From contig NZ_MRYI01000011.1 in assembly GCF_002260525.1 (NCBI RefSeq), forward strand, positions 124,001-188,000: a DNA stretch of 64,000 nt, in the 5' to 3' direction. The notes beneath the pieces are model-generated. The model worked only from the letters and a program-made list of their open reading frames with translations. It was not told the DNA's origin and ran no database searches. The position numbers were made by a program, and so were the translations under genes. The DNA is from Hahella sp. CCB-MM4. GTDB taxonomy: Bacteria; Pseudomonadota; Gammaproteobacteria; Pseudomonadales; Oleiphilaceae. Below are positions 41,942 to 51,831 of this stretch, one piece after another. The first letter of the stretch is position 1, and each line of letters begins with the position of its first letter.

Positions 41942-42345
41942 CTCACAATTTCGACCTGATCTGTTCGCGGCACGGCCATTCCAAATTGCTTACTCGCAAT
42001 CTGCTCGACCCGACTATGTGCACTCCAGGCACTCTCCTCTAACAACAACTGCGTCCATTCCCGCTCATAGCGGTCTTCCTGCTGTTGCAATCCCTGCAAT
42101 TCAATAAATAGCTGACGGTTTAGGTGCACTGCATAAGCAGCAGCAATTCCCGATACCACCAGGGCTAACATCAAAGCGACTGTCACAATGGTTTTCCCCT
42201 TGATAAATCCGGCCATCAGGAAGCAGGTTTCCTTCCACCACTCCACCAGGGATGGCCACACAGATACGGATTTGGCAGAAGAACTACGGCTACGGCGCGC
42301 CAGCGGTGTTGCCTGTCCTGCATTTCTGATCAAAATCATGCGCAT
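41938..42345 (-). CDS. ftsL: Cell-division protein FtsL
   Basis: Small bitopic divisome protein that pairs with FtsB and FtsQ. From the ATG that overlaps the rsmH stop it is 135 residues: a basic cytoplasmic tail of about 50, one helix ([20 protein letters not shown]), then a leucine-rich coiled coil and the conserved [16 protein letters not shown] second start at 42216 (MAGFIKGK) would give a 92-residue protein nearer the pseudomonad length; GGAA lies about 12 bases before it. The overlap favours the longer form. Confidence 0.88.
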   Translation of the reverse strand: MRMILIRNAGQATPLARRSRSSSAKSVSVWPSLVEWWKETCFLMAGFIKGKTIVTVALMLALVVSGIAAAYAVHLNRQLFIELQGLQQQEDRYEREWTQLLLEESAWSAHSRVEQIASKQFGMAVPRTDQVEIVR

Positions 42346-43277
42346 TTCTCCATTACCCGCATCACGGCACTTCTGGACCTGACGTTAACAGCCAGCTCAT
42401 CTTTTCCTGCCTTGATTTTCTTCCCAATCAGTTTCGCCTTTGGCGCTCCTTCATCATGAATCGGCACCCATTTCGGCAATTGCGGTCCCTTAACGATGTC
42501 CCGCATAAAGTGTTTAACCTTGCGATCTTCCAGCGAGTGAAAACTAATCACCGCCAGACGCCCACCCGGCGCCAAGCAATCAAACGCCTCCTGCAGGCCT
42601 TTATCCAGATCATCCAACTCACTGTTGATATGAATCCGAATAGCCTGAAACGCACGAGTCGCAGGATGTTTTCCCTTCTCCCAGCGAGGGTGCGCAGCAG
42701 CAACAATTTCAGAAAGTTGTTGAGTCGTCACAATTGCCTGGTTCTCACGTTCTTTCACTATGGCTTTGGCCATTCTCCGGGAGTAACGCTCTTCACCGTA
42801 CTCCCATATCACCCGGGCAATTTCCTCTTCCGGCGCCCGGTTTATCCAATCTGCCGCGGATTCTCCTTTCTCCGGATCCATCCGCATATCCAGCGGCCCT
42901 TCCTTGTTGAAGCTGAATCCCCTGGACGCATCATCCAATTGAGGGGAAGAAACCCCAAGATCCAGCAACACACCATCAACCTTCTCCCACCCCTGGGTAC
43001 TTACCGCCTTCCTGATATCTGCAAAACTGCCCCGATAGAACAGAAACCGGGAATCCAGAGCTTTCAACTCATGGGCACTCTGTTCTGCCCTTGGATCCTT
43101 ATCGATACCAAGCAACTGACCTTGCGACCCCAACTGCTCCAATATCGCCCGACTATGTCCACCGCGGCCAAATGTCCCATCTACATATTTGCCGTCTTTA
43201 CTGATGGCCAATGCCTCAACGGCTTCCTTCAGCAGCACCGTGATGTGGGCAAACTCATCAAATACGTCAGACATCAC
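42336..43277 (-). CDS. rsmH: 16S rRNA C1402 N4-methyltransferase
   Basis: Methylates the decoding centre of 16S rRNA using S-adenosylmethionine. 313 residues; [20 protein letters not shown] is the SAM-binding start, [21 protein letters not shown] and [14 protein letters not shown] are family signatures. Second gene of the cluster, overlapping mraZ and ftsL by 4 and 10 bases. Confidence 0.98.
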   Translation of the reverse strand: MMSDVFDEFAHITVLLKEAVEALAISKDGKYVDGTFGRGGHSRAILEQLGSQGQLLGIDKDPRAEQSAHELKALDSRFLFYRGSFADIRKAVSTQGWEKVDGVLLDLGVSSPQLDDASRGFSFNKEGPLDMRMDPEKGESAADWINRAPEEEIARVIWEYGEERYSRRMAKAIVKERENQAIVTTQQLSEIVAAAHPRWEKGKHPATRAFQAIRIHINSELDDLDKGLQEAFDCLAPGGRLAVISFHSLEDRKVKHFMRDIVKGPQLPKWVPIHDEGAPKAKLIGKKIKAGKDELAVNVRSRSAVMRVMEKCA

Positions 43278-43723
43278 AATGCCAACTGTTGCATTTCAGC
43301 CGGCATATCGCCGTCATCATCAGATTCTTCCAGCCATGCGTTCCAAAGCTCTTCACTCCACAACTCCAGCTTCTTGCCCTGCCCAATCAGACGGAGCTTT
43401 TTCTCCAGTTTGGCGTGGTCGCGCAATGTCGGCGGCAACAGCACCCTACCGGCAGAATCAAGTTCAAAGGGAGTTGCATGTCCAAGTAACAGTCTCTGCA
43501 ACCTGCGCACAGCTTTATTCATATTGGGTAGCGCTTCGATCTGGGGACGAATCTCTTCCCAGGCGGGTTCCGGATATATCAATAGACAAGGTTCTTCATT
43601 GTGGGCAGTCACGACAATGCGCCCCTGGCATAACGCCAGGAGATCCTCACGCACTTTCGTGGGGATCGCTATGCGACCTTTCGCATCCATATTAATGGAA
43701 TGACTACCCTGAAAATTACTCAT
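43274..43723 (-). CDS. mraZ: Transcriptional regulator MraZ
   Basis: First gene of the dcw cluster. 149 residues with two SpoVT/AbrB-like halves: [20 protein letters not shown] near the start and [19 protein letters not shown] in the second. MraZ represses its own operon in E. coli by binding short TGGG-type repeats in the leader. The frame extends 7 codons upstream to a TTG, but the ATG at 43723 is the family start. A phased array of GTGG sites lies 70-130 bases upstream. Confidence 0.96.
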   Translation of the reverse strand: MSNFQGSHSINMDAKGRIAIPTKVREDLLALCQGRIVVTAHNEEPCLLIYPEPAWEEIRPQIEALPNMNKAVRRLQRLLLGHATPFELDSAGRVLLPPTLRDHAKLEKKLRLIGQGKKLELWSEELWNAWLEESDDDGDMPAEMQQLAL

Positions 43724-43782
43724 GTGTGCCGGCCGGGCTCCCAATGAAGTATCTGTCTGGGGATTTGCGGATCAACAGAAAG

Positions 43783-43856
43783 ACACCTTTCGCCACTTTC
43801 TGCCTTTGTTTTCCACTTTCTGGCACTAATATCCACAAATCCCCACTTCTGCACAC
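43783..43856 (-). promoter_or_regulatory. MraZ operator: GTGG half-sites at 10-bp pitch
   Basis: On the minus strand perfect GTGG occurs at 43843-43846, 43833-43836, 43813-43816 and 43793-43796. Degenerate copies occupy the registers at 43853, 43823, 43803 and 43783, giving eight consecutive 10-bp steps. Two of the sites are identical over GAAAGTGG. The array lies just downstream of the predicted start of transcription and upstream of the mraZ ATG, as the TGGG-N repeats with 5-base gaps do in E. coli. Confidence 0.7.
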
Positions 43857-43883
43857 TATAGAAAGCTATCTCTTTTTTTTCAA
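43855..43883 (-). promoter_or_regulatory. Main dcw promoter (sigma-70)
   Basis: TTGAAA at 43878-43883 and TATAGT at 43855-43860 on the minus strand, separated by exactly 17 bases. Predicted start near 43848, which puts the GTGG array in the first 60 transcribed bases and leaves a leader of about 125 bases to mraZ. Confidence 0.75.
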
Positions 43884-44186
43884 GACAATGAAGGACTGGT
43901 AATGAAGAAGACTTCCCCTTCAAAGACAAAGAGTTATCAAAGCAGGTTAGGAAACAGTGGCTAGAAAAGAGACAAAATTGCTTAATTTTCAGAAGGGTAC
44001 AAATCTATCTTCAATAGAATTGTGACGTTTAAGAATTTTTTGATCTAAAAAACAGATGGGAGAAAGCTTTTGTATTGCGACTAAGGACTTTCCACAACCC
44101 ATTCATGAGCTGCTTGAAAGGAATATACAGGTGGAGAATTTTCCCACTTGGATGACAGCCAGCGCCATCAAAGTGGGAAAAAGTGT
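43884..44186. other. Spacer between the dcw promoter and rnpB
   Basis: About 300 AT-rich bases with no gene. Its right end holds a long inverted repeat (44139-44154 with 44166-44181) just beyond the 3' end of rnpB; otherwise nothing recognisable. Confidence 0.6.
44139..44181 (-). repeat. 16-bp inverted repeat past the rnpB 3' end
   Basis: Arms TTTTCCCACTTGGATG and CATCAAAGTGGGAAAA pair over 16 positions with one mismatch around an 11-base loop. It may end or protect the RNase P RNA transcript, but no T run follows the right arm on the minus strand, so a standard intrinsic terminator is not clear. Confidence 0.6.
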
Positions 44187-44567
44187 AAGTGAGTCTGTCG
44201 ATAAGCCGGGTTCTGTCTAGGACAGTCATTCATCTGGGATGCACGTCACCATGCACCTCAAGCGACCTACCCGGGTCCAGCGTGGGCCACGCCATTGGAC
44301 CCCTATTTGGTCTTGCTCCGAGTGGGGTTTTCCATCGCCATGGACTGTTACCAGCCATGCGGTGCGCTCTTACCGCACCATTTCAACCTTACCGTTGTAT
44401 CGGAAACCGATACACTTAGGCGGTATACTTTCTGTTGCACTTTCCGTCGGCTCGCGCCGCCCAGGCGTTACCTGGCACTTCGCCCTGTGGAGCCCGGACT
44501 TTCCTCCCTCCGGCAGACAACCTATAAAATAGGCGATCCCTCCGGACAGCGACTGTCTAACAGACTC
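44187..44567 (-). ncRNA. rnpB: RNase P RNA
   Basis: About 380 nt, close to E. coli's 377, type A. Minus-strand landmarks in order: GAGTCTGTTAGACAGTCGC (5' half of helix P1 and P2), GGAGGGAGGAAAGTCCGGGC (the universal core), GCCAGGTAACGCCTGGGCGG, AGTGCAACAGAAAGTATACC, GGTAAGAGCGCACCGC, GGTAACAGTCCATGGC, GGAGCAAGACCAAATAGGGG and finally AGACAGAACCCGGCTTATCG. GAGTCTGT at the 5' end pairs with ACAGACTC at the 3' end to close P1, which fixes the ends within a few bases. It follows rsmI on the same strand. Confidence 0.95.
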
Positions 44568-44652
44568 GCGGGCAGATTAGCCACTTCGACTCTTATATGC
44601 AACCTCTACCCGTACTCCCCACCAAATAAAATATCTAGATAGCGAAAGCCAA

Positions 44653-45504
44653 CTATTCACCCTTCAGAATCAGTGCCCGCTTATAGAGTTCGTTTTTTCC
44701 CAGCCCGGTCACATCCGCCACAATGGCCGCAGCTTTTTTGACCGGCATCTCCCTGATCAAAGCTTGCAGCAACTTGTCCACATCAACTCCCGCCCCTTCT
44801 TCAGGACTTTCCGCCGCCCCGGCCACCACAACAACAAATTCTCCACGCTGCTGATCCGTATCCTCATGCAGCCGCTGAATCAGGCTGTCCGGCGTCCCAT
44901 TCAAAAAGGTCTCGAAGGTTTTGGTGATTTCGCGCCCCAAGACAACCTCGCGATCACCAAACACAACGTTAAGATCTTCCAGGAAATCCAGAATACGGTG
45001 GGGTGACTCATAAAAAATGAGGGTACGGGTTTCCGACTGAAGACTCTCAAGCTGTTTACGGCGCGCCGAGCCTTTCGCTGGGAGGAACCCCTCAAAAGCA
45101 AAACGATCACTTGGTATTCCTGCCACCGATAATGCAGCCACCATTGCACAAGGCCCCGGCACCGGCGTCACTTTAACACCCTCAGCCCTGGCCTGCCTGA
45201 CCAACGGATAGCCGGGATCTGAGATCAACGGAGTCCCTGCATCCGATACCAGTGCCACACACTCTCCCTCCAGCAATCGGGAAATCACATGGCCGGCGCG
45301 AGATGCTTCATTGAATGAGTGGAGCGACACCATCGGGGTAGCAATCCCGAAATGACGACATAAGCGGGCACTGTGTCTGGTGTCTTCAGCGGCGATCAGA
45401 TCGACATTTTTAAGCGTCGCAATAGCCCGGGCACTTATATCTTCCAAATTACCAATAGGGGTTGCCACAATATACAGCAACCCCGGTTCCGAAGGTTTAG
45501 ACAT
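44653..45504 (-). CDS. rsmI: 16S rRNA C1402 2'-O-methyltransferase
   Basis: Methylates the same nucleotide as RsmH but on the ribose. 283 residues. Tetrapyrrole-methylase fold: LYIVATPIGNLEDISARAI at the start, then AAEDTRHSARL, LVSDAGTPLISDPGYPLV and VPGPCAMVAALSVAGIPS. It diverges from lpoA; rsmI, lpoA, yraN and diaA are adjacent in E. coli too. Confidence 0.97.
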   Translation of the reverse strand: MSKPSEPGLLYIVATPIGNLEDISARAIATLKNVDLIAAEDTRHSARLCRHFGIATPMVSLHSFNEASRAGHVISRLLEGECVALVSDAGTPLISDPGYPLVRQARAEGVKVTPVPGPCAMVAALSVAGIPSDRFAFEGFLPAKGSARRKQLESLQSETRTLIFYESPHRILDFLEDLNVVFGDREVVLGREITKTFETFLNGTPDSLIQRLHEDTDQQRGEFVVVVAGAAESPEEGAGVDVDKLLQALIREMPVKKAAAIVADVTGLGKNELYKRALILKGE

Positions 45505-45736
45505 GACATTACCAATCGTTGAAATTCAGTGAAACAATGAGGATTTACACACCTAGATCAGACAAACCGCTGACATCTTGCGAGACTTTAACTTGAACAT
45601 GGCATGACAATATCGCTAACTGAGTTACACAGACTAACAGGAAAGTCAGATATAAATCACTGAATCGTTTTTCCCCTGCCCAGCCACTTTGATAGAATGC
45701 CGCCAACTGTCGGCCCAGTCTATACATGGAAACAAG

Positions 45737-47617
45737 ATGTCAAACCCATTAGCTTCGTCAATGCTCACTTTTATACGCCACCACCTTTCCAGGTCAGGTC
45801 ATGCCGCTCTCGTGTCAGTTGTATGCCTGGGAGTATTGCTATCGGCATGTACCCCTAAGGAGGGCATCAAAACCAGTCCGGAAATTACCGAGACCATGCC
45901 TGAGGACGAAGCAGAACAGCAACTCTGGCTAGCCCAGCGGGCCATTTCGACAGAGCGGGCCGACTACCTGTTAAATGCCCTGGAGATCTATCTGACGCGC
46001 GAAGACTATAGCAACGCAGAGCGCACGGTAAACACCATTAACACCACCACGCTTTCTTCGCCCCAATACGAACGCTACATATTACTCGCGGGCAAGCTGG
46101 CAATGATCCTGGACAAGCCTGAGCTGGCAATCACTTACTTTGAAGAAGCCCCCTCAGAAGCATTCACCACAGCCCCACTCCCAACACAGCTTGATGCAGT
46201 AGAATTAAGAGCCAACGCCTTACTGGCAGCAGGACGCCCCCTGGAAGCCGCCAGATTCAGAGCATTCAATGCAGGCTTATTCACTGGCGAAGCCTATTGG
46301 GAAAATCACAACAAAATCTGGAACGCCTTGCGAGCGGTGCCTGCCCTCGAATTAAGCAGAGCATTGGAACAACCCCAGGACTACGACTGGCAGGGTTGGC
46401 TGGAACTGATCAATCAGATCCGCCTGAACCAATACAGCCTGGACCAGCAACTGGTCGCGTTAAATCAGTGGAGAGAAAACTGGCCAACGCACGCCGCATC
46501 CCAGCATCTGCCGGACGAGCTGCAAATGCTCATTGAGCTTCCCAACACCCGCCCCAAGAAAATCGCATTGATTCTTCCTCTTTCAGGCCCCCTTGAAAAA
46601 GTGGGAGCAGCGATCCGGGACGGTTTCTTTGCTGCATTCTATGCCGACGCGGAAGTAAGCTCAGTCAGCACTGAAATCAACGTCATCGACAGCGAGCAGC
46701 ACGACTCCATTATCGACCTTTACCTCCAGCTCCAGATTGAAGACTACGATCTGGTCGTCGGCCCACTACAAAAGGATCAGGTTTCCGAACTGGCGCTTCT
46801 CCCTCAGATGAACCCACCAGTACTCGCCTTGAACTATGCCGACACCTTCGAGCTGGCAACACCCGGTCTCTTTCAATACGGACTGGCTGCAGAAGATGAA
46901 ATCCGCCAGATTCTCGACTATCTGGATTCTCAGAAAAAATCACGTATTGCCGCCATATATCCAAATGCCGCCTGGGCAGAAGAGTTAGTCAACACTCTAA
47001 AAGAACGCGAACAAGGTAACGATAATTTCCAACTCCTGTCCTACGAGTACACACCAGAAGACAGTCTGTCGAACGGAATATCAGCATTATTGGATATCGA
47101 AGACAGCGACGAACGATTCCGGGATATTCGCAACATACTGGGCAAAGTTGAATTTGAACCTCGGCGCCGCCAGGACATCGATGCCGCCATACTGATTGCC
47201 ACGCCAACCATCGGGCGCCAACTGAAGCCACTGCTGGCTTTCCATTACGCGTCAGACGTGCCGGTGTACGCCACTTCTCAGATCTATGCGGGCTTTCAAC
47301 AGAAAGACAAAGACCACGACCTGGACAATATTCGATTCACCGAAGTTCCCTGGCTACTAAGCCAAACCATTCCGCTGCGTAGCGATATCAAATATCTGGC
47401 CGGCATCAACCGCTATGAGCGCCTGTATGCTATGGGTATCGACGCCTACCACCTGGCCCCGCGCCTCGCGCTGATGGAAAGATTCCCCAGCAGCCAGCTG
47501 CCTGGCATGACGGGCAACCTTGCCATCAATGAAAAGAATCAGATTCGTCGCCAGCTGGAGTGGGCAACCTTTGAAAATGGTCAGGTAAAAACCTTGCTTA
47601 CACTATCACCACAATGA
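45737..47617 (+). CDS. lpoA: Outer-membrane lipoprotein activator of PBP1a
   Basis: Outer-membrane lipoprotein that reaches through the periplasm to activate the synthase PBP1a. About 626 residues: a signal peptide with lipobox LLSAC near residue 37, an N-terminal TPR-like domain, then a periplasmic-binding-protein-like domain (IALILPLSGPLEKVGAAIRD, about 275-620). The frame is open 16 codons upstream, but the ATG at 45737 has GGAAACAAG directly before it. The stop overlaps yraN by 4 bases. Confidence 0.94.
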   Translation: MSNPLASSMLTFIRHHLSRSGHAALVSVVCLGVLLSACTPKEGIKTSPEITETMPEDEAEQQLWLAQRAISTERADYLLNALEIYLTREDYSNAERTVNTINTTTLSSPQYERYILLAGKLAMILDKPELAITYFEEAPSEAFTTAPLPTQLDAVELRANALLAAGRPLEAARFRAFNAGLFTGEAYWENHNKIWNALRAVPALELSRALEQPQDYDWQGWLELINQIRLNQYSLDQQLVALNQWRENWPTHAASQHLPDELQMLIELPNTRPKKIALILPLSGPLEKVGAAIRDGFFAAFYADAEVSSVSTEINVIDSEQHDSIIDLYLQLQIEDYDLVVGPLQKDQVSELALLPQMNPPVLALNYADTFELATPGLFQYGLAAEDEIRQILDYLDSQKKSRIAAIYPNAAWAEELVNTLKEREQGNDNFQLLSYEYTPEDSLSNGISALLDIEDSDERFRDIRNILGKVEFEPRRRQDIDAAILIATPTIGRQLKPLLAFHYASDVPVYATSQIYAGFQQKDKDHDLDNIRFTEVPWLLSQTIPLRSDIKYLAGINRYERLYAMGIDAYHLAPRLALMERFPSSQLPGMTGNLAINEKNQIRRQLEWATFENGQVKTLLTLSPQ

Positions 47618-47991
47618 AGCTGCTGGCCTCCATCAGAAACACTACCAGCATTGGCCAGTCTGCTGAAAAGCAGGCTGCCAGGCATCTGCAAGAGCACGGA
47701 TTAAAAATTGTCAGACAGAATTTTCGCTGCAAAGGCGGCGAAATAGACATTATCGCCCGCGACAATGAAACACTGGTATTCGTGGAAGTCAGACACAGAA
47801 AATCAAACCGTTTCGGCACACCCGGCGAAACGGTCACCTACAAGAAGCAACAACGAATTATTTTAGCCGCCCAGTTTTTTCTACAAACCCTGAAAACTCA
47901 ACCACAATGCCGCTTCGACGTCATTGAGAGCCGGCCAGGGGAAGCTTCCGAGATCAATTTTAACTGGATTAAAGATGCGTTTGGCTGCTAA
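47614..47991 (+). CDS. yraN: YraN family (UPF0102) nuclease-like protein
   Basis: 125 residues. The conserved stretch KQAARHLQEHGLKIVRQNFRC followed by GGEIDIIARDNETLVFVEVRHR has the acidic and lysine pattern of restriction-endonuclease-like folds. Function is not established; YraN-type proteins are linked to DNA repair or uptake by fold only. Coupled to lpoA by a 4-base overlap and followed 27 bases later by diaA. Confidence 0.92.
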   Translation: MKLLASIRNTTSIGQSAEKQAARHLQEHGLKIVRQNFRCKGGEIDIIARDNETLVFVEVRHRKSNRFGTPGETVTYKKQQRIILAAQFFLQTLKTQPQCRFDVIESRPGEASEINFNWIKDAFGC

Positions 47992-48612
<621 letters not shown>

Positions 48613-48625
48613 GAGAGACGCTCAC

Positions 48626-48655
48626 ATTCGAATACAGCTATTTCGAATACAGCTA
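48626..48655. repeat. Perfectly adjacent 15-bp duplication
   Basis: ATTCGAATACAGCTA (48626-48640) is followed at once by TTTCGAATACAGCTA (48641-48655), one mismatch in the first base. It lies between diaA and the convergent terminator; likely a recent slippage product. Confidence 0.85.
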
Positions 48656-48656
48656 T

Positions 48657-48684
48657 AAAAAACGGGCTCAAGGCCCGTTTTTTT
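48657..48684. terminator. Bidirectional terminator between diaA and sspB
   Basis: ACGGGC / GCCCGT stem with flanking A5 and T7 runs so that both strands read stem plus T run. It serves the convergent diaA (+) and sspB (-). Confidence 0.9.
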
Positions 48685-49096
48685 ATTTCACGATTTTCAA
48701 AGTTGGCTTGCCGCCCCCTGACTTGGAAGCTGGTTTCTTTTGAGCCTCACCCTCAGATGAAGCTCCATCAGGATCAGGCGCACCGCCAGGCTCTGACCCG
48801 AACACCATCCCCTGACCATTTTCCTTAGCATAGATTGCCAACACTGAGACAATGGGCACCGTGACCTGCCGGGGAACACCGCCAAATCTGGCGCTAAATT
48901 CCAAGTACTCATTATCTATGGAAAGCCCTCTAACAGCATGCGGACTGATATTCAGCACGATCTGTCCATTACTGACAAAATCACGGGGAACATCCACCGC
49001 TGGTAGAGAGGCATCAACCACCACATATGGCGTCAGTTGACTATCAAGAATCCATTCATTCAGTGCACGCAGCAAATAGGGGCGACTAGACTTCAT
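48683..49096 (-). CDS. sspB: ClpXP adaptor SspB
   Basis: Delivers SsrA-tagged proteins to ClpXP. 137 residues: folded domain about 1-105 (RPYLLRALNEWILDSQLTPYVV, VLNISPHAVRGLSI, ARFGGVPRQVTVPI), then a Gly/Pro/Ser linker, and the C-terminal ClpX-binding tail KPTLKIVK. It follows sspA by 5 bases. Confidence 0.96.
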   Translation of the reverse strand: MKSSRPYLLRALNEWILDSQLTPYVVVDASLPAVDVPRDFVSNGQIVLNISPHAVRGLSIDNEYLEFSARFGGVPRQVTVPIVSVLAIYAKENGQGMVFGSEPGGAPDPDGASSEGEAQKKPASKSGGGKPTLKIVK

Positions 49097-49101
49097 AACA
49101 A

Positions 49102-49734
49102 TTAGGAATTCATCTCCTGCTCGAGTTCGGAAAGGCTGGCTTTAAAGCTTTCACGACTGAACAGTCGCTCCATATATTTCAACAGAGGCTTAACCTGCTT
49201 TTCAGGCAACTCAATTCCCATCACCTTCAGACGCCATAAAACAGGAGCCACACAACAATCCACAATGGTGAACTCTTCGTTCATAAAGTATGGCTTTTCA
49301 GCAAAAATCGGTGCCGCAGCAATCAGGCTCTCACGCAACTCTTTGCGGGCAGCTTCGATTTTAGAGGCGCTCTCCTTACCTTCGAGCACAACATCCGCCA
49401 AACTGCACCAGTCTTTCTGAATACGATGGATCAGCAAACGGCTTTGCGCCCTCGCGACAGGATATACCGGCAATAAAGGAGGATGCGGAAAACGCTCGTC
49501 AAGATATTCCATCATGATATTTGGCTCATATAAAGCCAGCTCACGATCGACAAGTGTAGGCAGGGTGTTGTATGGGTTAAGATCCGCAATCTCTTCAGGC
49601 TTGTTATCCGGATCGACATCAATTACTTCAACTGCCACACCCTTTTCAGCCAATACGATTCTCACACGATGGCTGTAGTGGCTTTGAGCATCAGAAAAAA
49701 ACGTCATTGATGACCGCTTGGTCACGACTCCCAT
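49102..49734 (-). CDS. sspA: Stringent starvation protein A
   Basis: RNA-polymerase-binding protein with a glutathione-transferase fold. 210 residues: thioredoxin-like part ([40 protein letters not shown]) and an all-helical C-terminal part. It heads the sspA-sspB pair and follows the petC terminator. Confidence 0.95.
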   Translation of the reverse strand: MGVVTKRSSMTFFSDAQSHYSHRVRIVLAEKGVAVEVIDVDPDNKPEEIADLNPYNTLPTLVDRELALYEPNIMMEYLDERFPHPPLLPVYPVARAQSRLLIHRIQKDWCSLADVVLEGKESASKIEAARKELRESLIAAAPIFAEKPYFMNEEFTIVDCCVAPVLWRLKVMGIELPEKQVKPLLKYMERLFSRESFKASLSELEQEMNS

Positions 49735-49773
49735 AGATCTACCTCAGTCAAATATAAACACTGCTCTAAAAAC

Positions 49774-49806
49774 AGAAAAATCCAGCATTGGCTTCCCAAT
49801 GCTGGA
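49774..49806 (-). terminator. Terminator of petABC
   Basis: Perfect 11-bp stem TCCAGCATTGG / CCAATGCTGGA with a CTTC loop, followed on the minus strand by TTTTTCTGTTTTTAG. It lies 38 bases past the petC stop. Confidence 0.92.
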
Positions 49807-49843
49807 GCGAATTTCAAAAAGGGTATTTATTATACACGAAAGA

Positions 49844-50599
49844 CTAGTGTACGTCTTTCCAATACTCCCTATTGAGCAAATAGGCAAACACAAACAACAC
49901 AACCAGGAACACCAATACAAATGGTGCGATATAGTTGGCCTGCAAACGAGACGGCTCACCAACGTAGACCAGGAAATTCACCAGATCCCGCATTGCATCG
50001 TTATACTCAGCCGGAGTCATACTGCCTTTAACTGCATATGACTGACACCCAGACAGACCCACTTCCTTACCGCTCATTGGATCAATCCCGGCTTTACCTC
50101 CAGTGTGAGGCTTCTCAGCACACAACCCCTGCAGACCCACCAGTACGTGTGGCATACCGACATCCTTGAAGACAGCGTTATTAACACCCCAAGGACGCGA
50201 TTCGTCTTTGTAGAACGTACGCAGATAGGTATACAACCAGTCAGGACCACGCAGTCTGGCCACAAGACTCAAATCAGGAGGTGGCGCACCAAACCATCCA
50301 GCCGCCATTTTGGGCTTCATGGAAATATCCATCAACTCACCGATCTTTGCATCGCCAAAAATCAAGTTTTCCACATAAAGCTCGTGCGGGATGCCAATAT
50401 CATCAGCCACCCGCTCATAGCGGGCATACTTCATGGAGTGACACCCCATGCAGTAGTTGGTAAACAAAGCAGCTCCGGATTGCAGAGACTCCTTGTTATA
50501 GATATCAACATCAACATGATCCAAAGCAGCCTTGCCAGAAGAAGCGAAGCTCTGACTGGCTACCAGGGACAACAGTAGCGTGAACAGAATTCTTTTCAT
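49844..50599 (-). CDS. petC: Cytochrome c1 of the bc1 complex
   Basis: Haem-c subunit that passes electrons from the Rieske protein to soluble cytochromes. 251 residues: signal peptide 1-20, haem site C50-C53-H54 (CMGCH), an axial methionine likely in the PKMAAGWFG or later segment, and a C-terminal membrane anchor (YIAPFVLVFLVVLFVFAYLL). The ATG overlaps the petB stop as TAATG; the longer open frame upstream is inside petB. Confidence 0.96.
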   Translation of the reverse strand: MKRILFTLLLSLVASQSFASSGKAALDHVDVDIYNKESLQSGAALFTNYCMGCHSMKYARYERVADDIGIPHELYVENLIFGDAKIGELMDISMKPKMAAGWFGAPPPDLSLVARLRGPDWLYTYLRTFYKDESRPWGVNNAVFKDVGMPHVLVGLQGLCAEKPHTGGKAGIDPMSGKEVGLSGCQSYAVKGSMTPAEYNDAMRDLVNFLVYVGEPSRLQANYIAPFVLVFLVVLFVFAYLLNREYWKDVH

Positions 50600-51831
50600 T
50601 AGTGCGTCACCCTCTCTGGAACCGGCTTGGTTTTTTCCATCCTGGTATAGAACGGCATCAGAATAAAGTAAGCAAAATACAGCGTTGTACAAACAGGGGC
50701 CAACCAGTATGGCTGCTCACTTGGAGACAAAGCACCGCACGCACCAAGAATCACAAAACTGATCGCAAATATCAGCAACCAGATCCGGCTAAACCACCCC
50801 TTATAACGCATGGAGCGAACCGGACTCTTATCAAGCCATGGCAATACAAACAGAATGGCAATCGCACCACCCATTACAACAACTCCCCAGAACTTCGCAT
50901 CCAGCCCCAGGAATGGAATGGTCACAGCCCTCAACATTGCGTAGAAAGGCGTAAAATACCAAACAGGCGCTATATGCTCTGGAGTCTTGAGCGGATTAGC
51001 AGGCTCAAAGTTTGGTTTCTCCAGGAAGTAGCCGTTCATCTCAGGGAAGTAGAACACCACCGTACAGAAGACAAACAGGAAGACAACAACAGCGGTAATA
51101 TCATGAACAGTGTAGTAAGGATGGAAAGGAATACCGTCACGAGGAATACCGTTCTCGTCCTTGTTCTTCTTGATGTCGACACCGTCCGGGTTATTGGAAC
51201 CGACTTCGTGCAGAGCCAGCACGTGAAGAACAACCAGACCCAGTAACACAATCGGCAATGCAACAACGTGCAGAGCAAAGAAGCGGTTCAGCGTAATACC
51301 TGAAATCAGGTAGTCACCACGAATCCACTGCGCCAGATCTTCACCTATCCCCGGAATAGCCCCGAACAGAGATACAATGACCTGAGCCCCCCAGTAGGAC
51401 ATCTGCCCCCATGGCAGCAGATAGCCCATGAATGCCTCAGCCATCAGCACCAGATAAATGGCCATACCAAAAATCCAGATAAGCTCACGCGGCTTCTGAT
51501 AGGAGCCGTACATCAACCCCCTGAACATATGGAGATACACAACAACAAAGAAAGCAGATGCCCCGGTTGAATGCAGATAACGCAACAACCAACCAAACTC
51601 CACATCCCGCATAATATATTCAACAGAAGCGAATGCGCCCTCTGCAGTCGGGTTGTAGCTCATAGTCAGCCAAATACCTGTCAGCAGCTGGTTAACCAAT
51701 ACCAGCATCGACAAAACACCGAAGTAATACCAGAAGTTGAAATTCTTCGGAGCATAGTATTTGCTCATGTGTTTTTCGAAGGCTTCGACGACCGGCAAAC
51801 GCTCATCGATCCACTGAACTATTTTTTGCAT
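50599..51831 (-). CDS. petB: Cytochrome b of the bc1 complex
   Basis: Membrane core of ubiquinol:cytochrome c reductase. 410 residues with eight or nine helices. Haem-binding histidines lie in RYLHSTGASAFFVVVYLHMF and in the FALHVVALPIVLLGLVVLH helix; the quinol-oxidation motif PEWY of the usual enzyme is read here as APVWYFTPFYAMLRA, so the Glu is replaced by Val (PVWY). PVWY and PPWY variants occur in some lineages. Second gene of petA-petB-petC. Confidence 0.96.
   Translation of the reverse strand: MQKIVQWIDERLPVVEAFEKHMSKYYAPKNFNFWYYFGVLSMLVLVNQLLTGIWLTMSYNPTAEGAFASVEYIMRDVEFGWLLRYLHSTGASAFFVVVYLHMFRGLMYGSYQKPRELIWIFGMAIYLVLMAEAFMGYLLPWGQMSYWGAQVIVSLFGAIPGIGEDLAQWIRGDYLISGITLNRFFALHVVALPIVLLGLVVLHVLALHEVGSNNPDGVDIKKNKDENGIPRDGIPFHPYYTVHDITAVVVFLFVFCTVVFYFPEMNGYFLEKPNFEPANPLKTPEHIAPVWYFTPFYAMLRAVTIPFLGLDAKFWGVVVMGGAIAILFVLPWLDKSPVRSMRYKGWFSRIWLLIFAISFVILGACGALSPSEQPYWLAPVCTTLYFAYFILMPFYTRMEKTKPVPERVTH

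Noticed and set aside
42456-43703. 415-codon plus-strand frame
   Set aside because: Antisense to rsmH and mraZ, both secure; composition is that of a codon shadow.
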